Counted from the first letter of the stretch, positions 8,835-18,121 are shown. The stretch is 64,000 nucleotides of DNA from Sinorhizobium numidicum (GCF_029892045.1 NZ_CP120367.1:2260849-2324848); one strand, 5' to 3'. Numbers and translations: made by a program. Notes: a model not told the origin generated them from the letters alone.

Positions 8835-9518
8835 CTAGTTCGTGCCGGCCTCGCGCATCGGCGCGGGCAATGTTTCCCATGCCCGGATCAGTTCGCCGAT
8901 GGAAGCGGCCTCCATCTTGCGCATGACATTGCCGCGATGCAGCTTGACCGTCACTTCACTAATGCCGAGGTCGAAGGCGATCTGCTTGTTGAGGCGTCCG
9001 CACGCCAGTTCGTGCAGAACCTCGCGCTCGCGTGGCGTCAGCGTCTCAAGGCGTTCGACATTGCGCTTGACGATCACGGCTTCCGCCCGGCGCGCGGCAT
9101 CCATCGCAATGCCCGCAATCACAGCGTCAAGCAGCGTTTGGTCCCGCACTGGCTTGGTGAGGAAATCCACAGCGCCGGCCTTCATCGCCTGGACAGTCAT
9201 CGGAATGTCGCCATGCCCGGTCAGGAAGATGATTGGCTTGGAGTTGCCGCTTTGGGTCAGATGACGCTGCAGATCGAGACCGCTCGCTCCTGGCATGCGA
9301 ACATCGAGGATCAAGCAGCCGGGGCTTTCCAATACGTCGGCGTCGAGCAATTCGCGGGTCGAGGCAAAGCAAACCGGCTGAAAGCCGGCCGACAGGATCA
9401 ACTCCGTCAGCGCCTCCCGCATAGACGCATCGTCATCGACAATGATGACGAGCGGCTGCTCCGCTTCATTCCTCTGCGGCGCTGATATCCGCAGCACGAA
9501 CAACTGGTCAACTATCAT
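8835..9518 (-). CDS. FixJ/NarL-type response regulator (receiver + LuxR HTH)
   Basis: About 227 residues from ATG 9518 (GAGGG upstream). The N-terminal receiver has the acidic pocket VIIVDDD, phosphoacceptor Asp in CLILDVRMPG, the Thr in FLTGHGDIP and the Lys in FLTKPV. The C-terminal GerE/LuxR helix-turn-helix is LTPREREVLHELACGRLNKQIA followed by SEVTVKLHRGNVMRKM. The FLTGHGDIP...GAVDFLTKP signature is typical of FixJ, NodW and TtrR relatives. It is the last gene of a four-gene operon, and its start overlaps the 3' end of the single-domain receiver gene by 11 bases. It would bind DNA as a phosphorylated dimer; targets are unknown. A GTG at 9524 is a possible alternative start. Confidence 0.92.
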   Translation of the reverse strand: MIVDQLFVLRISAPQRNEAEQPLVIIVDDDASMREALTELILSAGFQPVCFASTRELLDADVLESPGCLILDVRMPGASGLDLQRHLTQSGNSKPIIFLTGHGDIPMTVQAMKAGAVDFLTKPVRDQTLLDAVIAGIAMDAARRAEAVIVKRNVERLETLTPREREVLHELACGRLNKQIAFDLGISEVTVKLHRGNVMRKMEAASIGELIRAWETLPAPMREAGTN

Positions 9519-9897
9519 GATCACCCTCGATGTTTCGATTGCGTAAGGCGTGGTCCACGGCCGCCAGTAAGGCCTGGGCATCGAAGGGTTTGCGGAAGAA
9601 CCCGCTGATGCCTTGGGCGCGGTCCTGATCCGCTATCTCGTGGCGGCCGGTGATCAGGAACACCGGCAGCTCCGGACGTACCTTCTTCACCCAGTCACGA
9701 AGTTCAAAGCCGTCCATGCCTGGCATCCCTATGTCGGTGATGAGCAAGTCCACGCCCGACAGTCCGCTGATGAGTAGCGACCCCGCGGACGGGAAGATGC
9801 GCGCGGCATAGCCCGCGGACTCCAGAAGGTCCTCCAGCGACTCGAGCAGTCTTGGATCGTCATCAACAATCGCCACGACAGGTCTTCGCTTGCTCAT
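9508..9897 (-). CDS. Single-domain response regulator (receiver only)
   Basis: 129 residues forming one CheY-like receiver: AIVDDDPRLLESL acidic pocket, LLITDIGMPGMDGF phosphoacceptor Asp, a Thr in FLITGRHE, and Lys in GFFRKPFDAQAL. There is no output domain, so it probably acts as a phosphate shuttle, a phosphate sink or a protein-binding switch for the kinase encoded upstream. It overlaps the preceding regulator gene by four bases (9894-9897) and the following one by eleven, which implies coupled translation. Similar lone receivers lie between FixJ-like regulators in many rhizobial PAS-kinase operons. Confidence 0.92.
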   Translation of the reverse strand: MSKRRPVVAIVDDDPRLLESLEDLLESAGYAARIFPSAGSLLISGLSGVDLLITDIGMPGMDGFELRDWVKKVRPELPVFLITGRHEIADQDRAQGISGFFRKPFDAQALLAAVDHALRNRNIEGDHDS

Positions 9898-10541
9898 GCT
9901 CCGCTCCCTCCTGCTCGGCGCGAGTGGGTGATCGGTATTTCCAATCGCTCCGCGATACGCACAAGATCGGCGAGCGACGCCGCTGCCATTTTCTGCATCA
10001 CGTTCCTTCTATGAATTTGCAGCGTGACTTCGCCGATCCCCAGCTCGGCTGCGGCCTGCTTGTTGAGCAGACCACTCACCACCAGCGGCAGCACCTCGCG
10101 TTCGCGCGGCGTCAGGTCGAAATAGCGTTGCCTTAGCACGCCGAGTTCAGCGCGTTCTGCTCTCTTTTCCCGATCCTGGGCGATCGCCGCATGGGTTGCG
10201 GCCATGAGGTCCGCATCACTGAAAGGCTTGGTCAGGAAGTCCACGGCGCCGTGCTTGATCGCGCACACCGAGGACGGAATGTCACCATGCCCTGTTATGA
10301 AAACGATCGGCGGATGATCGCCCGCGGCGATCTGACTCTGCAGATCGAGCCCGTTGATATCCGGCAATTCGACGTCGAGGATGAGGCAGGCAGGGACGTT
10401 CGGCTTGTCCGCGCTGACATAGTCGCCGGCCGATCCGAACGCGATGGCGCGCATGCCGTGGGAGGCCAGCAGTTCGCCGAGCGCCTCTCGAATGCGTTCA
10501 TCGTCATCCACGATGAACACGATATGATCGTCCGTCGTCAT
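9894..10541 (-). CDS. FixJ-type response regulator (receiver + LuxR HTH)
   Basis: 215 residues with receiver motifs FIVDDDERIREAL, CLILDVELPDINGLD, FITGHGDIPSSV and VDFLTKPFSDADL, then the LuxR-type HTH LTPREREVLPLVVSGLLNKQAA and GEVTLQIHRRNVMQKM. It is a paralogue of the regulator encoded at the operon end but differs in the recognition-helix region (TLQIHRRN here, TVKLHRGN there), so the two probably read different DNA sites. It overlaps the kinase gene by four bases (ATGA at 10538-10541). This is the regulator most tightly coupled to the kinase and its likeliest primary phosphate acceptor. Confidence 0.92.
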   Translation of the reverse strand: MTTDDHIVFIVDDDERIREALGELLASHGMRAIAFGSAGDYVSADKPNVPACLILDVELPDINGLDLQSQIAAGDHPPIVFITGHGDIPSSVCAIKHGAVDFLTKPFSDADLMAATHAAIAQDREKRAERAELGVLRQRYFDLTPREREVLPLVVSGLLNKQAAAELGIGEVTLQIHRRNVMQKMAAASLADLVRIAERLEIPITHSRRAGGSGA

Positions 10542-13500
10542 GGCGATGCTTTCACTTCAACGGGTAATGTGAAGACGAAGGTCGCTCCATGCGGTTGGTT
10601 CTTCTCCGCCCATAGCCGTCCGCCGTGAGACTCGACAATCGAGCGGCAGATGGCGAGCCCCATGCCCATCCCGTGCTCTTTCGTCGAAAAGAACGGCTCG
10701 AAGATCCTGTCGGGAAATTCGACGCCCCGGCCGCGATCACTGATCTCGGTCTGGACCACATTTCCCATGCGGCGCACGCGCAACCCAAGGACTCTGTCAT
10801 CGCCAGCAGCAGAGTCCATCGCCTCCACGCCGTTGCGAATGAGGTTCACCAAAACCTGCTGGACCTGGACCCGATCCAACGCGACAGGGGGAAGGTTGCT
10901 TTCGACATTGATATCCATCCGAACGCGCCGCCGCGCCGCCTCCTCCGCCATGAGGTTGCGCGCTTCGGCAACGACGCCGGAGATCGTCGTGCCGATCCTT
11001 GGCTCCGTGGACTGCTTGAACAATGCACGGATGCGGCCGACGACATCCGCCGCCGAGTTGGCATCCCGGATGATGCGCTCGGCGGTGATCTTCGCACGCT
11101 CAAGATTCGGCGGCTCGGCGGACAGCCAACGGTTGCAGGCATGTGAGTTGGCGACGATCGCCGCCAGCGGCTGGTTCACTTCGTGCGCGATAGAAGCCGA
11201 AAGCTCCGCAAGGCTGGCCGCCTGGCTCGCCCGTGCAAGCCCCTCTTGCGCCAGACGCAGATCTTCCTCCGCCCGAACCTCATTTTCGATGTCCAGGCAG
11301 ATGACGTTCCACTGCACGATGGCGCCTTCGGCGTTGCGCATCGCCGCAGCGCGCGTCTCAACCCAGCGATATTCGCCATCGAAGCGCCGCAGACGGTGCC
11401 TCCTCGCATACGGCTCGCCGGTCGCCAACGAATGGGCATAGTTCTCTTTGACGCCCGCCACGTCGTCGGGGTGAACGCCGGCGTCGAGCGTCCCCGCCAG
11501 CCGGGACTTTCCGGTGCCGTCCAATTCTTCAAGCTCATACCCGAGGAATTCGCGAAGCTGCTGGCTGCGATAGACCGGCTCGCCATTCGGTGCGGCGCAA
11601 TCGATCATTGCCGGCAGCGTTTCAACGAGCTCCCAGAGGAAGCGCTCCCGCTCTTGCAGCGCTTCCTGAGAAGTCACGAAATCATGGATATCGACGTTGG
11701 CGCCGAACCACCGGATGATGCGGCCGCTCTCGTCACGGAGTGGTTCAGCACGCCCCTCTGTCCAGCGGTATGAACCATCCGATCGGCGGTTGCGAAATTT
11801 CAACTCGAACGCTTCACCCGTGCTGAAGGAGTGGTTTAGGGCGCGCTGCAAAGGGATCCTGTCGTCAGGATGGACGATGGTCTGAATTGCTCCGGCTAAT
11901 CCTTGCTGGGCATCAAAATCCTCCAGCTTCAGGCCGATATAGTCCATCATCGTTTTGTTGATGTATGCCGGTTCACCGCCAGGCGTGATGCACCAGATCT
12001 GCACCGGCACGGTGTCGATGAGTTGTTGAAGCTGACGTTCCCGATTGCGCAGCGCTTCCTGCGCGCGCATCTCATCGTCGATGTCGATGGAGATGGCGTA
12101 CCACTGCACGATCGTTCCGCTTTGGTCCCGCACCGGCTCCCCTCGGCCGTCGAACCAACGATACGCGCCATCCGCATGACGCATACGATACTTCATAGAG
12201 TAGGGCTCCCCGGTGGCGAAGGAGTGGCGGACGGTCTCCAGCAGGCGTGCGGCATCCTCGGAATGAACAAGGGTCTGTATGGCAGCCGCCATTCGGCTCA
12301 TGTCCGGCTTGTCCAGTTGCGCCAGGTCGTTCAAACCGAAGAAGTCGAGCAAGCGCTTGTTGAAGAAGGTCGGCTCGCCTCCGGGCGTCAAGCGTCTGAT
12401 GTGGACGGGAACCATGTCCACGAGTTGCGACAACTCGCGCTCCCGACCGCGCAACGCCGCCACGGTTTTCTTGTAAACGTCGATGTCAAGCGCGATGCCA
12501 AACCATCCTGTGATACGACCTTGGCTGTCGCGCGTTGGTCGTGCGGCGGTTCGAGCCCAGACATAGATGCCGGTCGCGCGCCGAAAGCGAAACTCGACAT
12601 TAAAATGATCGCCGGTCTCCAGGCAGTGGCGCCATGCGGCTGCGATCTGGTCATAGTCGTCGGGATGAAGCAGCCGCTTCCAGGCGGTATGACCCTCCTT
12701 CAAGGAAGCATTCAAATCCTCCGGCGTCACCCCGAGGGAATTCTGGGCAAACGTATGCAGGTAGATCCATCTACCGGCCGCATCGAATGCCCATCCGTTG
12801 CCGAATATTCTCTCGATGACCTTCGCCGACCGGATTGGTTCGGCTTCGTTTTCACCCAATGGGTCTAATCCTGTCGTAGTTAGCGGCTCCCTGTCTGTCA
12901 CCAGATCGTCGATGTCGACACTTACACTGTACCTCGGCTCTGATCGGGTCTCGGTCCAACGATAGGTGCCGTCGGCCTGGAGTTGCCGATGTCTCGTGAC
13001 TTGGGGGACGCCCGTCCAGAAGGCGCGGGCGGCCGCATGAGCCGCAGCAGTCCGGTCATTCGGATGAATAAGGCTCAGCGAATGCGGTGCGACGGGCGCG
13101 GCTTTTTCCTCGAGCGCAGCACTGGCGACGTCCGCGAATCGCTCACTGGCCACGGGCGGAACATCGCCGTCAATAATTGTGCCGTACCATGCAAGGACAT
13201 GACCTTGGCTGTCACGCAATGGCTGTCCCGAGCTTCGACTCCAACCGTAAGCACCACTCGCGCGTAACATGCGGTGTTCGACATTGTAATGCTCACCTGT
13301 TTGCAGGCAGAGACGCCATGTGGCGACGGCGCCCTCATAATCGTCTGGATGGATTATCCGCCTCCAACCGGAAGGACCCTCTTCCAAAGGCGAATTGAAT
13401 TCCTCCAGCGTCATGCCGAGAAGCGACAACGTCGCCGGAGTCACGTAGGTGAATTTGCCGGCGGCGTCGGTCGCCCACGCGTTGCCAACCACGCTTTCGA

Positions 13501-13564
13501 TGATCCGAGCCGCTCGCAATGCTTCGGAGTCGATTTCGCCAAGCGAGTTAAACGCCGTCGTCAT
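10538..13564 (-). CDS. Soluble multi-PAS sensor histidine kinase
   Basis: 1008 residues with no membrane helix. About six PAS_3/PAC repeats precede the kinase core: residues about 18-135, a shortened one about 150-220, then about 245-365, 375-500, 510-635 and 640-765. Each full repeat ends in a form of G-x-Y-x-W-x-x-x-R...P-x-R-D-x-x-G-x-I/V-x-x-W. The dimerisation domain carries His794 in SASIAHEVNQPLAAI (the HPK4-like form shared with FixL and DctB), followed by N (NLIRNGVEAM), G1 (DRGRGV) and G2 (GMGMGLAI) boxes. An AGGAGG-type ribosome-binding site precedes the ATG. No haem or flavin signature stands out. It heads the operon and presumably phosphorylates the three downstream receivers. 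Confidence 0.93.
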   Translation of the reverse strand: MTTAFNSLGEIDSEALRAARIIESVVGNAWATDAAGKFTYVTPATLSLLGMTLEEFNSPLEEGPSGWRRIIHPDDYEGAVATWRLCLQTGEHYNVEHRMLRASGAYGWSRSSGQPLRDSQGHVLAWYGTIIDGDVPPVASERFADVASAALEEKAAPVAPHSLSLIHPNDRTAAAHAAARAFWTGVPQVTRHRQLQADGTYRWTETRSEPRYSVSVDIDDLVTDREPLTTTGLDPLGENEAEPIRSAKVIERIFGNGWAFDAAGRWIYLHTFAQNSLGVTPEDLNASLKEGHTAWKRLLHPDDYDQIAAAWRHCLETGDHFNVEFRFRRATGIYVWARTAARPTRDSQGRITGWFGIALDIDVYKKTVAALRGRERELSQLVDMVPVHIRRLTPGGEPTFFNKRLLDFFGLNDLAQLDKPDMSRMAAAIQTLVHSEDAARLLETVRHSFATGEPYSMKYRMRHADGAYRWFDGRGEPVRDQSGTIVQWYAISIDIDDEMRAQEALRNRERQLQQLIDTVPVQIWCITPGGEPAYINKTMMDYIGLKLEDFDAQQGLAGAIQTIVHPDDRIPLQRALNHSFSTGEAFELKFRNRRSDGSYRWTEGRAEPLRDESGRIIRWFGANVDIHDFVTSQEALQERERFLWELVETLPAMIDCAAPNGEPVYRSQQLREFLGYELEELDGTGKSRLAGTLDAGVHPDDVAGVKENYAHSLATGEPYARRHRLRRFDGEYRWVETRAAAMRNAEGAIVQWNVICLDIENEVRAEEDLRLAQEGLARASQAASLAELSASIAHEVNQPLAAIVANSHACNRWLSAEPPNLERAKITAERIIRDANSAADVVGRIRALFKQSTEPRIGTTISGVVAEARNLMAEEAARRRVRMDINVESNLPPVALDRVQVQQVLVNLIRNGVEAMDSAAGDDRVLGLRVRRMGNVVQTEISDRGRGVEFPDRIFEPFFSTKEHGMGMGLAICRSIVESHGGRLWAEKNQPHGATFVFTLPVEVKASP

Positions 13565-13855
13565 TGCCTCCTCCTACGGACGAGAAAAGCTGCGGACCGT
13601 CAGCGCGTCGCGCAGCACTTGTTTTGAATATCTGTGTTGGCGAAATCACGCGCACAATCCTAATCGCGCCTTGCCTCAGCCGCATCCTATGGAAATCCAT
13701 GCATTGCATGTCGATGGGGTGAACTGTACCTGCCTGGCCCCTCGGATCGCTCTGCTAGACCATCCGAGTGGAGATATGACCCTCTAGCATGATGGCTCGG
13801 TTCGGCTCGCTCCGGCATGATTTGCCATGAACCTCAACCGCCTTCAAGGAGATGA
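13565..13855. other. Upstream region of the phosphorelay operon
   Basis: About 290 bases between the kinase start and the decayed gene to the right. It should hold the kinase promoter, read leftward. No gene, hairpin or recognised operator is seen. Confidence 0.4.
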
Positions 13856-14345
13856 CTATGAGGCATCGGTGTACGACCGAGATTGCCGGATAGAGGTATC
13901 GCTCTTGGTGAGCTTATAGGTACCGCCCGATGTACTCGGAAGCAGCCTTCATGCCGACGGGGGCGAACGATGCCAGCTCCGCCAGGCCTATCGATGCCAG
14001 CTCGAACGGTTGGGATTCGTTCTCGTCGAAAAGGTCCGAGGTGTGACCAAGAGCAGCGCCCAGTCACGCCGATAACTGAAACTGAAACATCAGCGGCGAC
14101 GTCGATGACCCGCCGGTCCTGAAGTTGGGTAAGACAGGCCTGTAGCTCTGTCTTTGGATTCAAGCCGCCGAGTCTTGCAGCGGCAACAACTTGGCTCTTG
14201 TTCAGCTTGCTCTCCGCAAGCCTAACCAGAAGCGAAGCCGCCTCGCCGCAAGGTCTATCGCGCTGTATTCCTACGCACCGCGCTGGTCGCCCGAAACCTT
14301 CCTGCCGTGATGGATAACCCATGCACCCTTTGTCTGCTTATCCAT
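13856..14345 (-). pseudogene. N-terminal remnant of a rhizobial gene of unknown function, broken in several frames
   Basis: From ATG 14345 (GGGGGA upstream), MDKQTKGAWVIHHGRKV runs in one frame to a stop near 14271. A second frame continues with SLLVRLAESKLNKSQVVAAA and ELQACLTQLQDRRVIDVAA. A third gives ALGHTSDLFDENESQPFELA and GLAELASFAPVGMKAASEYIG. A fourth segment, GGTYKLTKSDT, follows to a stop at 13856. Read together these make one continuous protein start that I recall as a conserved rhizobial family of about 450 residues without an assigned function. At least three frame changes and the missing C-terminal two thirds mean it is not expressed as the full product. Confidence 0.55.
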
Positions 14346-14572
14346 GTGCGTCCCCCGTTCGCCCAAGATTGCACTAGCATTTTGCAGATCATTCGAACAG
14401 ATTATCTCGCACGTGTGACTATGTTCATCGTTCACGAGCCGCCGCGGATTTCGGCGGCGCAAAGACTTTTTGGTCGTGCCAGCAGCGTCTGCTTTAGGGA
14501 TGAAGCGAAGTCCGCTTCAACGGCCGAACGGGGCGCAAAGCGGTCAGCACGACTCCGCCCTTGAGACTCTGC
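14346..14572. other. Gap with a GC-rich hairpin, no gene
   Basis: No supported coding region. GCCGCCG and CGGCGGC flank a 7-base loop near 14439-14459, a small perfect hairpin without a T-run directly after it. It could be a weak terminator or structural debris. Confidence 0.35.
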
Positions 14573-14671
14573 ATTGGTGAAGGGAGCCATTCTTCACGAG
14601 CCCTGTGCGCGACTTGTTGCGAAGATGTTCACGTTCTGCGCTAAGAAGATCGCATAATGTATCGACTGGAA
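14573..14671 (+). repeat. Dispersed dif-like repeat, copy A
   Basis: About 99 bases closely matching copy B at 18021-18121, starting with GAAGGGAGCC and TTCTTCACGAGCCC and ending at TGGAA. The last 48 bases (14624-14671) are also shared with copies C and D and contain CGCATAATGTAT at 14651-14662. It lies between a broken gene and an IS5-family fragment. Confidence 0.7.
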
Positions 14672-14740
14672 TTGCCGCACCTAACGCACACATCATCAGG
14701 CTTAGAGCCTCCCGGGAGTTGGTTCATCAGGGAGGTGCAT

Positions 14741-15020
14741 CCTCGCTTTAACCGATGCGCTGGGCGACCTCGTGCGCTTTCATCTCCTGCCGGGCGAGCG
14801 CTACAACACGGTCGGAGTCGCGCCACTTATCGACGGCCTCGATTTCGGGGCCACCCTCGCCGACAAGGCTTTCGACGCCAACTGGATCATCGAAGAGATG
14901 CAGGAATGCGGCGCGCGGATCGTCATCTCGCAACGCCCACAACGCAAACATCCCATCGCGATCGATCAAGAGGTCTACAAGTGGCGGCATCTGATCGAGA
15001 GTTTCTTCTGCAAACTCAAA
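14741..15020 (+). mobile_element. IS5-family transposase fragment
   Basis: The frame reads ALTDALGDLVRFHLLPGERYN, VGVAPLIDGLDFG, ADKAFDANWIIEEMQECGARIVIS, QRKHPIAIDQEVYKWRHLIESFFCKLK. This is the C-terminal half of an IS5-family (IS427-like) DDE transposase, with the ADKAFD Asp and the final Y-x-x-R-x-x-I/V-E...F catalytic Glu region. The N-terminal half and both inverted repeats are absent, and after FFCKLK at about 15020 the similarity stops abruptly next to the kinase gene terminus. It is an inactive scar. Confidence 0.75.
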
Positions 15021-15041
15021 TCGCAACTTTTCATCAATGAT

Positions 15042-16502
15042 TTATGTTTGCAACGCCTTCATCAACTCGCGGTGAATCTCAACAGGCCCTAGACCGGAAA
15101 GTGGGATGACGATGTTCACTGTGAGACCATCCAGCCGCCAATCATGGCTCAGAGTGCCGCCGAATTGGCGGACCACAGTGGCTTCTACCAACGCGCTGCC
15201 GAAGCCCTTCGACCCGGGGGAGGAGTGTATTTGCGGCCCACCGTGTTCCTTCCATGTGATGACAAGGTGTTCGCCTTCGATCTGCCAGACAATGTCCACT
15301 CCGCCACTGTCGCCGCAAAGACCGCCGTATTTGGCAGCATTGGTCGCCAGTTCGTGGAAGACGAGCGCGAGCCCATTGACCGCCTGCTCTCCGCATCGAA
15401 CAGCTGGCCCGTCGAGAGAAAACCTTCGGTTCCGTTCAAGCGTCGCAGCCTCGTGCGGTTCGACGATGATGCTCAGCAATTCGGCCAGACCGGAGGCCGC
15501 CCCCTCAACGTCGCTGAAAGAACGCCTCACCAAAGAGTGGGCGGCAGCGAGCGCGCGCAGCCGACCGGACAGCATCGCGATCAGATCATCCTTGTTGTCC
15601 GTACCGCGGGAGCTCATCCGGATCATGCCGCCGATGATTGCGAAAAGATTCTTGAGCCTGTGGCTCATCTCCCTGGTGAGCAGTTCCTGTTGTTCAAGCG
15701 CGTAAGAGAGTTCCTGTTCGGACCGGACCATCTTCAGCGCTATGCCGATGAAGCTCGCAAGTTCCTGCATCGTCGCTGCGTGGCGGCCGTGGAAATGTCC
15801 GATTCCATCGGCGACGATCCAGAGTGTCCCAAGTGGTTCCGTCCTTCCGATGTAAAGGGGAACGAGCAGGACCTCCGGTAGCGACAGGTCCCGCGGGATC
15901 CACTCGTAGACGCGTTCTGGATGAACGGCGAGTGTCGGCGCGTTGCGGTCCAGCGTAACACCGCACGGCGAGAAATCGCGGGGCGTCGTGGCTCCGTCGA
16001 ACGGCGACAGAATTCCGGTCAGATGATGCCACCGGAATACTGGGGATGGCTCCGTCTCTTCCAGAAGACTGATGCCCGCCGAAATCCCGCCGGTCAGTTC
16101 CATGGCGAGTTCGACGAACTTCGGGAGCAACTCTCCGGGCGCGTCGTGCATGCGCCCGGCGAGCTGGAGAAGTGCGGACTTCTCGCGCGCCGCATCGGAC
16201 TGTGGCACTGGCCGCTGTCTCAGGTCGACGGCGTAGACCGCCGAAACGTCAGGCTTCGACACAGCTGCAATTTTCACCTTTCCCGTCCTTTCCGCGCCCT
16301 GAGCGATCAGAAGGTTCATTGATACCGCAAATCGGAAGGCGAGCAAAACGTCGGCAGGTAGAATTCCTGGTGCAGGAGTCACGGTGACCGTGTGATGTTT
16401 TTCCAGGGCCTTCATTCCGGCCCAGCGACCCACCAGCCCGCCGCTTGTGGCTTTGAACGCGTGCGCGACTTCTCTGCGTGGCGGCAGTTCAAATCCGTTC
16501 AA
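15042..16502 (-). CDS. GAF-domain HWE-family histidine kinase
   Basis: 486 residues. Residues about 1-105 are unrecognised; about 106-265 form a GAF-type sensor module (MELTGGISAGISLLEE, FRWHHLTGILSPFDG, PEVLLVPLYIGRTEPLGTLWIV). The kinase core has His281 in LTREMSHRLKNLFAIIGGMI, the H-R-x-K-N signature of HWE/HisKA_2 kinases, then LALVFHELATNAAKYGGL (N box) and GSKGFGSALVEATVVRQFGG (G box). HWE kinases are abundant in Rhizobiales and often feed orphan receivers or the general stress response. The start is uncertain; an internal ATG at 16415 would remove 29 residues that do not resemble the family. Neighbours are scars, so its partner is unknown. Confidence 0.85.
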   Translation of the reverse strand: MNGFELPPRREVAHAFKATSGGLVGRWAGMKALEKHHTVTVTPAPGILPADVLLAFRFAVSMNLLIAQGAERTGKVKIAAVSKPDVSAVYAVDLRQRPVPQSDAAREKSALLQLAGRMHDAPGELLPKFVELAMELTGGISAGISLLEETEPSPVFRWHHLTGILSPFDGATTPRDFSPCGVTLDRNAPTLAVHPERVYEWIPRDLSLPEVLLVPLYIGRTEPLGTLWIVADGIGHFHGRHAATMQELASFIGIALKMVRSEQELSYALEQQELLTREMSHRLKNLFAIIGGMIRMSSRGTDNKDDLIAMLSGRLRALAAAHSLVRRSFSDVEGAASGLAELLSIIVEPHEAATLERNRRFSLDGPAVRCGEQAVNGLALVFHELATNAAKYGGLCGDSGGVDIVWQIEGEHLVITWKEHGGPQIHSSPGSKGFGSALVEATVVRQFGGTLSHDWRLDGLTVNIVIPLSGLGPVEIHRELMKALQT

Positions 16503-17097
16503 GGCGAGGGATTCGCAGTCGGCTTGCCGCTGTGTCGCGTGGGCAAGCGCCGATCGTCTCGAGCGGGTGGTTTTCTGCCTTCCGATCGGAACGCGCAGGC
16601 AGCGCCATCGTCTGACATTGCGAGTGTGGCGATCCGACCCCGTTGACGACCTTGGTCGTTGCAGACTGAACGTCCTAAACGAAGTCGGGAACCTGACCTT
16701 CAGCGTAAGAGCATTCGGGCGTGCGCTGGTCTGGGGTCATTCACCACATTTCGTGTCCGGTCACATCGTGGCCGCCCAAGTTTCAACACGTTCAACACCG
16801 CAAGGACGTGCGTATGTGGAAGATCCAAGTCGGCCTCGCCGCTGTATCGCCCCATGGCACGGATGAGACGACCCACAGTTTACCGGCGGCGCGCGAGACG
16901 GCTAGCGGGCGACCCGCGGATGCTTTTTTCGTGTTATGATGGGGCTTGCAGCGCGTAATCACGACCTCGACAATAGGGCAGAGGCCGAACGCTATTTTTG
17001 CTCTGGCGCAGGAAGTTTTGCGCCCCCCAGGATAGGCTCAACGCCGAAGCTGGGTGTGCTGCCTTTTCCTGACTGATCCGGGGCGAGGAGGTAGTCC
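16503..17097. other. Intergenic, no gene recognised
   Basis: About 595 bases between divergently oriented genes. Several frames are open on both strands, but none shows a family motif or a credible ribosome-binding site. Promoters for the HWE kinase (leftward) and the peroxiredoxin-like gene (rightward) are expected here. Confidence 0.4.
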
Positions 17098-17733
17098 ATG
17101 TCCACGAGTACCCGCCCGCTGCAGCTGGGCGACCAGGCCCCGAATATAGTGCTCGATGCGATATCGCGCGACGGCAAGATCGCGCTTGATGATTTTCGAG
17201 GCCGTAACCCGTTATTGATCGGTATGTTTCGCGGCCTACACTGTCCGTTCTGCCGGCGCCATGTCGCGGCGATGGCGCAACTCAAGCCGGCCCTGCGTGA
17301 GAAAGGCGTCGAATGCCTGGCGGTGGTCATTACGCCGGTCGAGCGGGCGCGGCTCTATTTCCGTTACCACCCGGCCCCCGATCTTCTCGCCGCATCCGAC
17401 CCGGAGCGGGCCTCGCACCGTGCTTTCGGCTTGCGCGAGGTCGGGATGGACACGGTCAAGGCGATACGGGTTCATCTCCCGGGCGAGTTGCCCGAGCCTA
17501 TGGATGTCATGGCAATGGACGAGTTTCTCAATAAGAAGGAAGGATATGAGATTACGGAAGCCGATCAGCAGGCGATGGCTTCCAGCCAGGGGCAGCTTGT
17601 CGGTCAGTTCCTGATCGACCGAGGGGGCATCGTACGCTGGAGCTTCACTGAAGTTCTGGAGGCTGGCCTCAATACGTTCAGGGCACCGAATCCTGAGGAA
17701 TTGATGTCCGCAGCTTCCCAAGTTACACATTAA
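17098..17733 (+). CDS. AhpC/TSA-family peroxiredoxin-like protein
   Basis: 211 residues with a thioredoxin-like fold of the Redoxin/AhpC-TSA type: LQLGDQAPNIVLDAISRDG opening strand, then MFRGLHCPFCRRHVAAM with Cys49 and Cys52 as a C-P-F-C redox pair, VVITPVERARLYFRY, AASDPERASHRAFGL and a late VGQFLIDRGGIVRWSF strand. The C-x-x-C places it with thiol-disulphide or atypical peroxiredoxin-like proteins rather than classic 2-Cys AhpC. No signal peptide is visible, so it probably acts in the cytoplasm. The ATG follows a GGCGAGGAGG-type ribosome-binding site. It stands alone, and peroxide or organic hydroperoxide reduction is the family expectation. Confidence 0.85.
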   Translation: MSTSTRPLQLGDQAPNIVLDAISRDGKIALDDFRGRNPLLIGMFRGLHCPFCRRHVAAMAQLKPALREKGVECLAVVITPVERARLYFRYHPAPDLLAASDPERASHRAFGLREVGMDTVKAIRVHLPGELPEPMDVMAMDEFLNKKEGYEITEADQQAMASSQGQLVGQFLIDRGGIVRWSFTEVLEAGLNTFRAPNPEELMSAASQVTH

Positions 17734-18020
17734 TAGGCGGCGGAAATAGGCTGCTGAAAACTCGCTCGACGACCACCGTCCTGTGGTGATTCTGTGAATT
17801 TAGATGATGCTAAGGCGCGGAGGGTTAAAGTCTGCCCGTGGGCTTCGTAGCGATTTCCATTCAACGGCCGCGGAGCGACCAGACGCTAGAGTGAGCAGGC
17901 CTCGCGCATAGGCGGGGCGACGTCCCCTCCTTGCCGCAATCACGCCGTTCCGACGGGCGCGCCATCTGGCAAGTTTCCACACCCTTTCCTGATTTTCTTT
18001 GGCGAAGTGGGAAGGTCAGG
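17734..18020. other. Intergenic, possible IS scar
   Basis: Nothing is annotated with confidence. Read on the minus strand, GAGTTTTCAGCAGCCT near 17757 resembles the 3' end seen in some transposase genes, but no further transposase sequence could be followed. Confidence 0.3.
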
Positions 18021-18121
18021 ATTGGGCGAAGGGAGCCGTTCTTCACGAGCCCCCGTGCACGGCTTGTTGCGAGGATGTTCACGTTCTGGGCTAAATGGAT
18101 CGCATAATGTATCCCTTGGAA
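18021..18121 (+). repeat. Dispersed dif-like repeat, copy B
   Basis: Near copy of 14573-14671 over about 100 bases. The shared 48-base terminal part is 18074-18121, with CGCATAATGTAT at 18101-18112. It lies between the peroxiredoxin-like gene and the mobile-mystery gene pair. Confidence 0.7.

Noticed and set aside
14772..15092. IS5-like frame read as an intact small protein
   Set aside because: It is clearly the C-terminal half of an IS5-family transposase whose end is replaced by unrelated sequence; treated as a scar.
17757..17790. Possible transposase 3' end (GAGTTTTCAGCAGCCT)
   Set aside because: A short string only; no further transposase sequence on either side.
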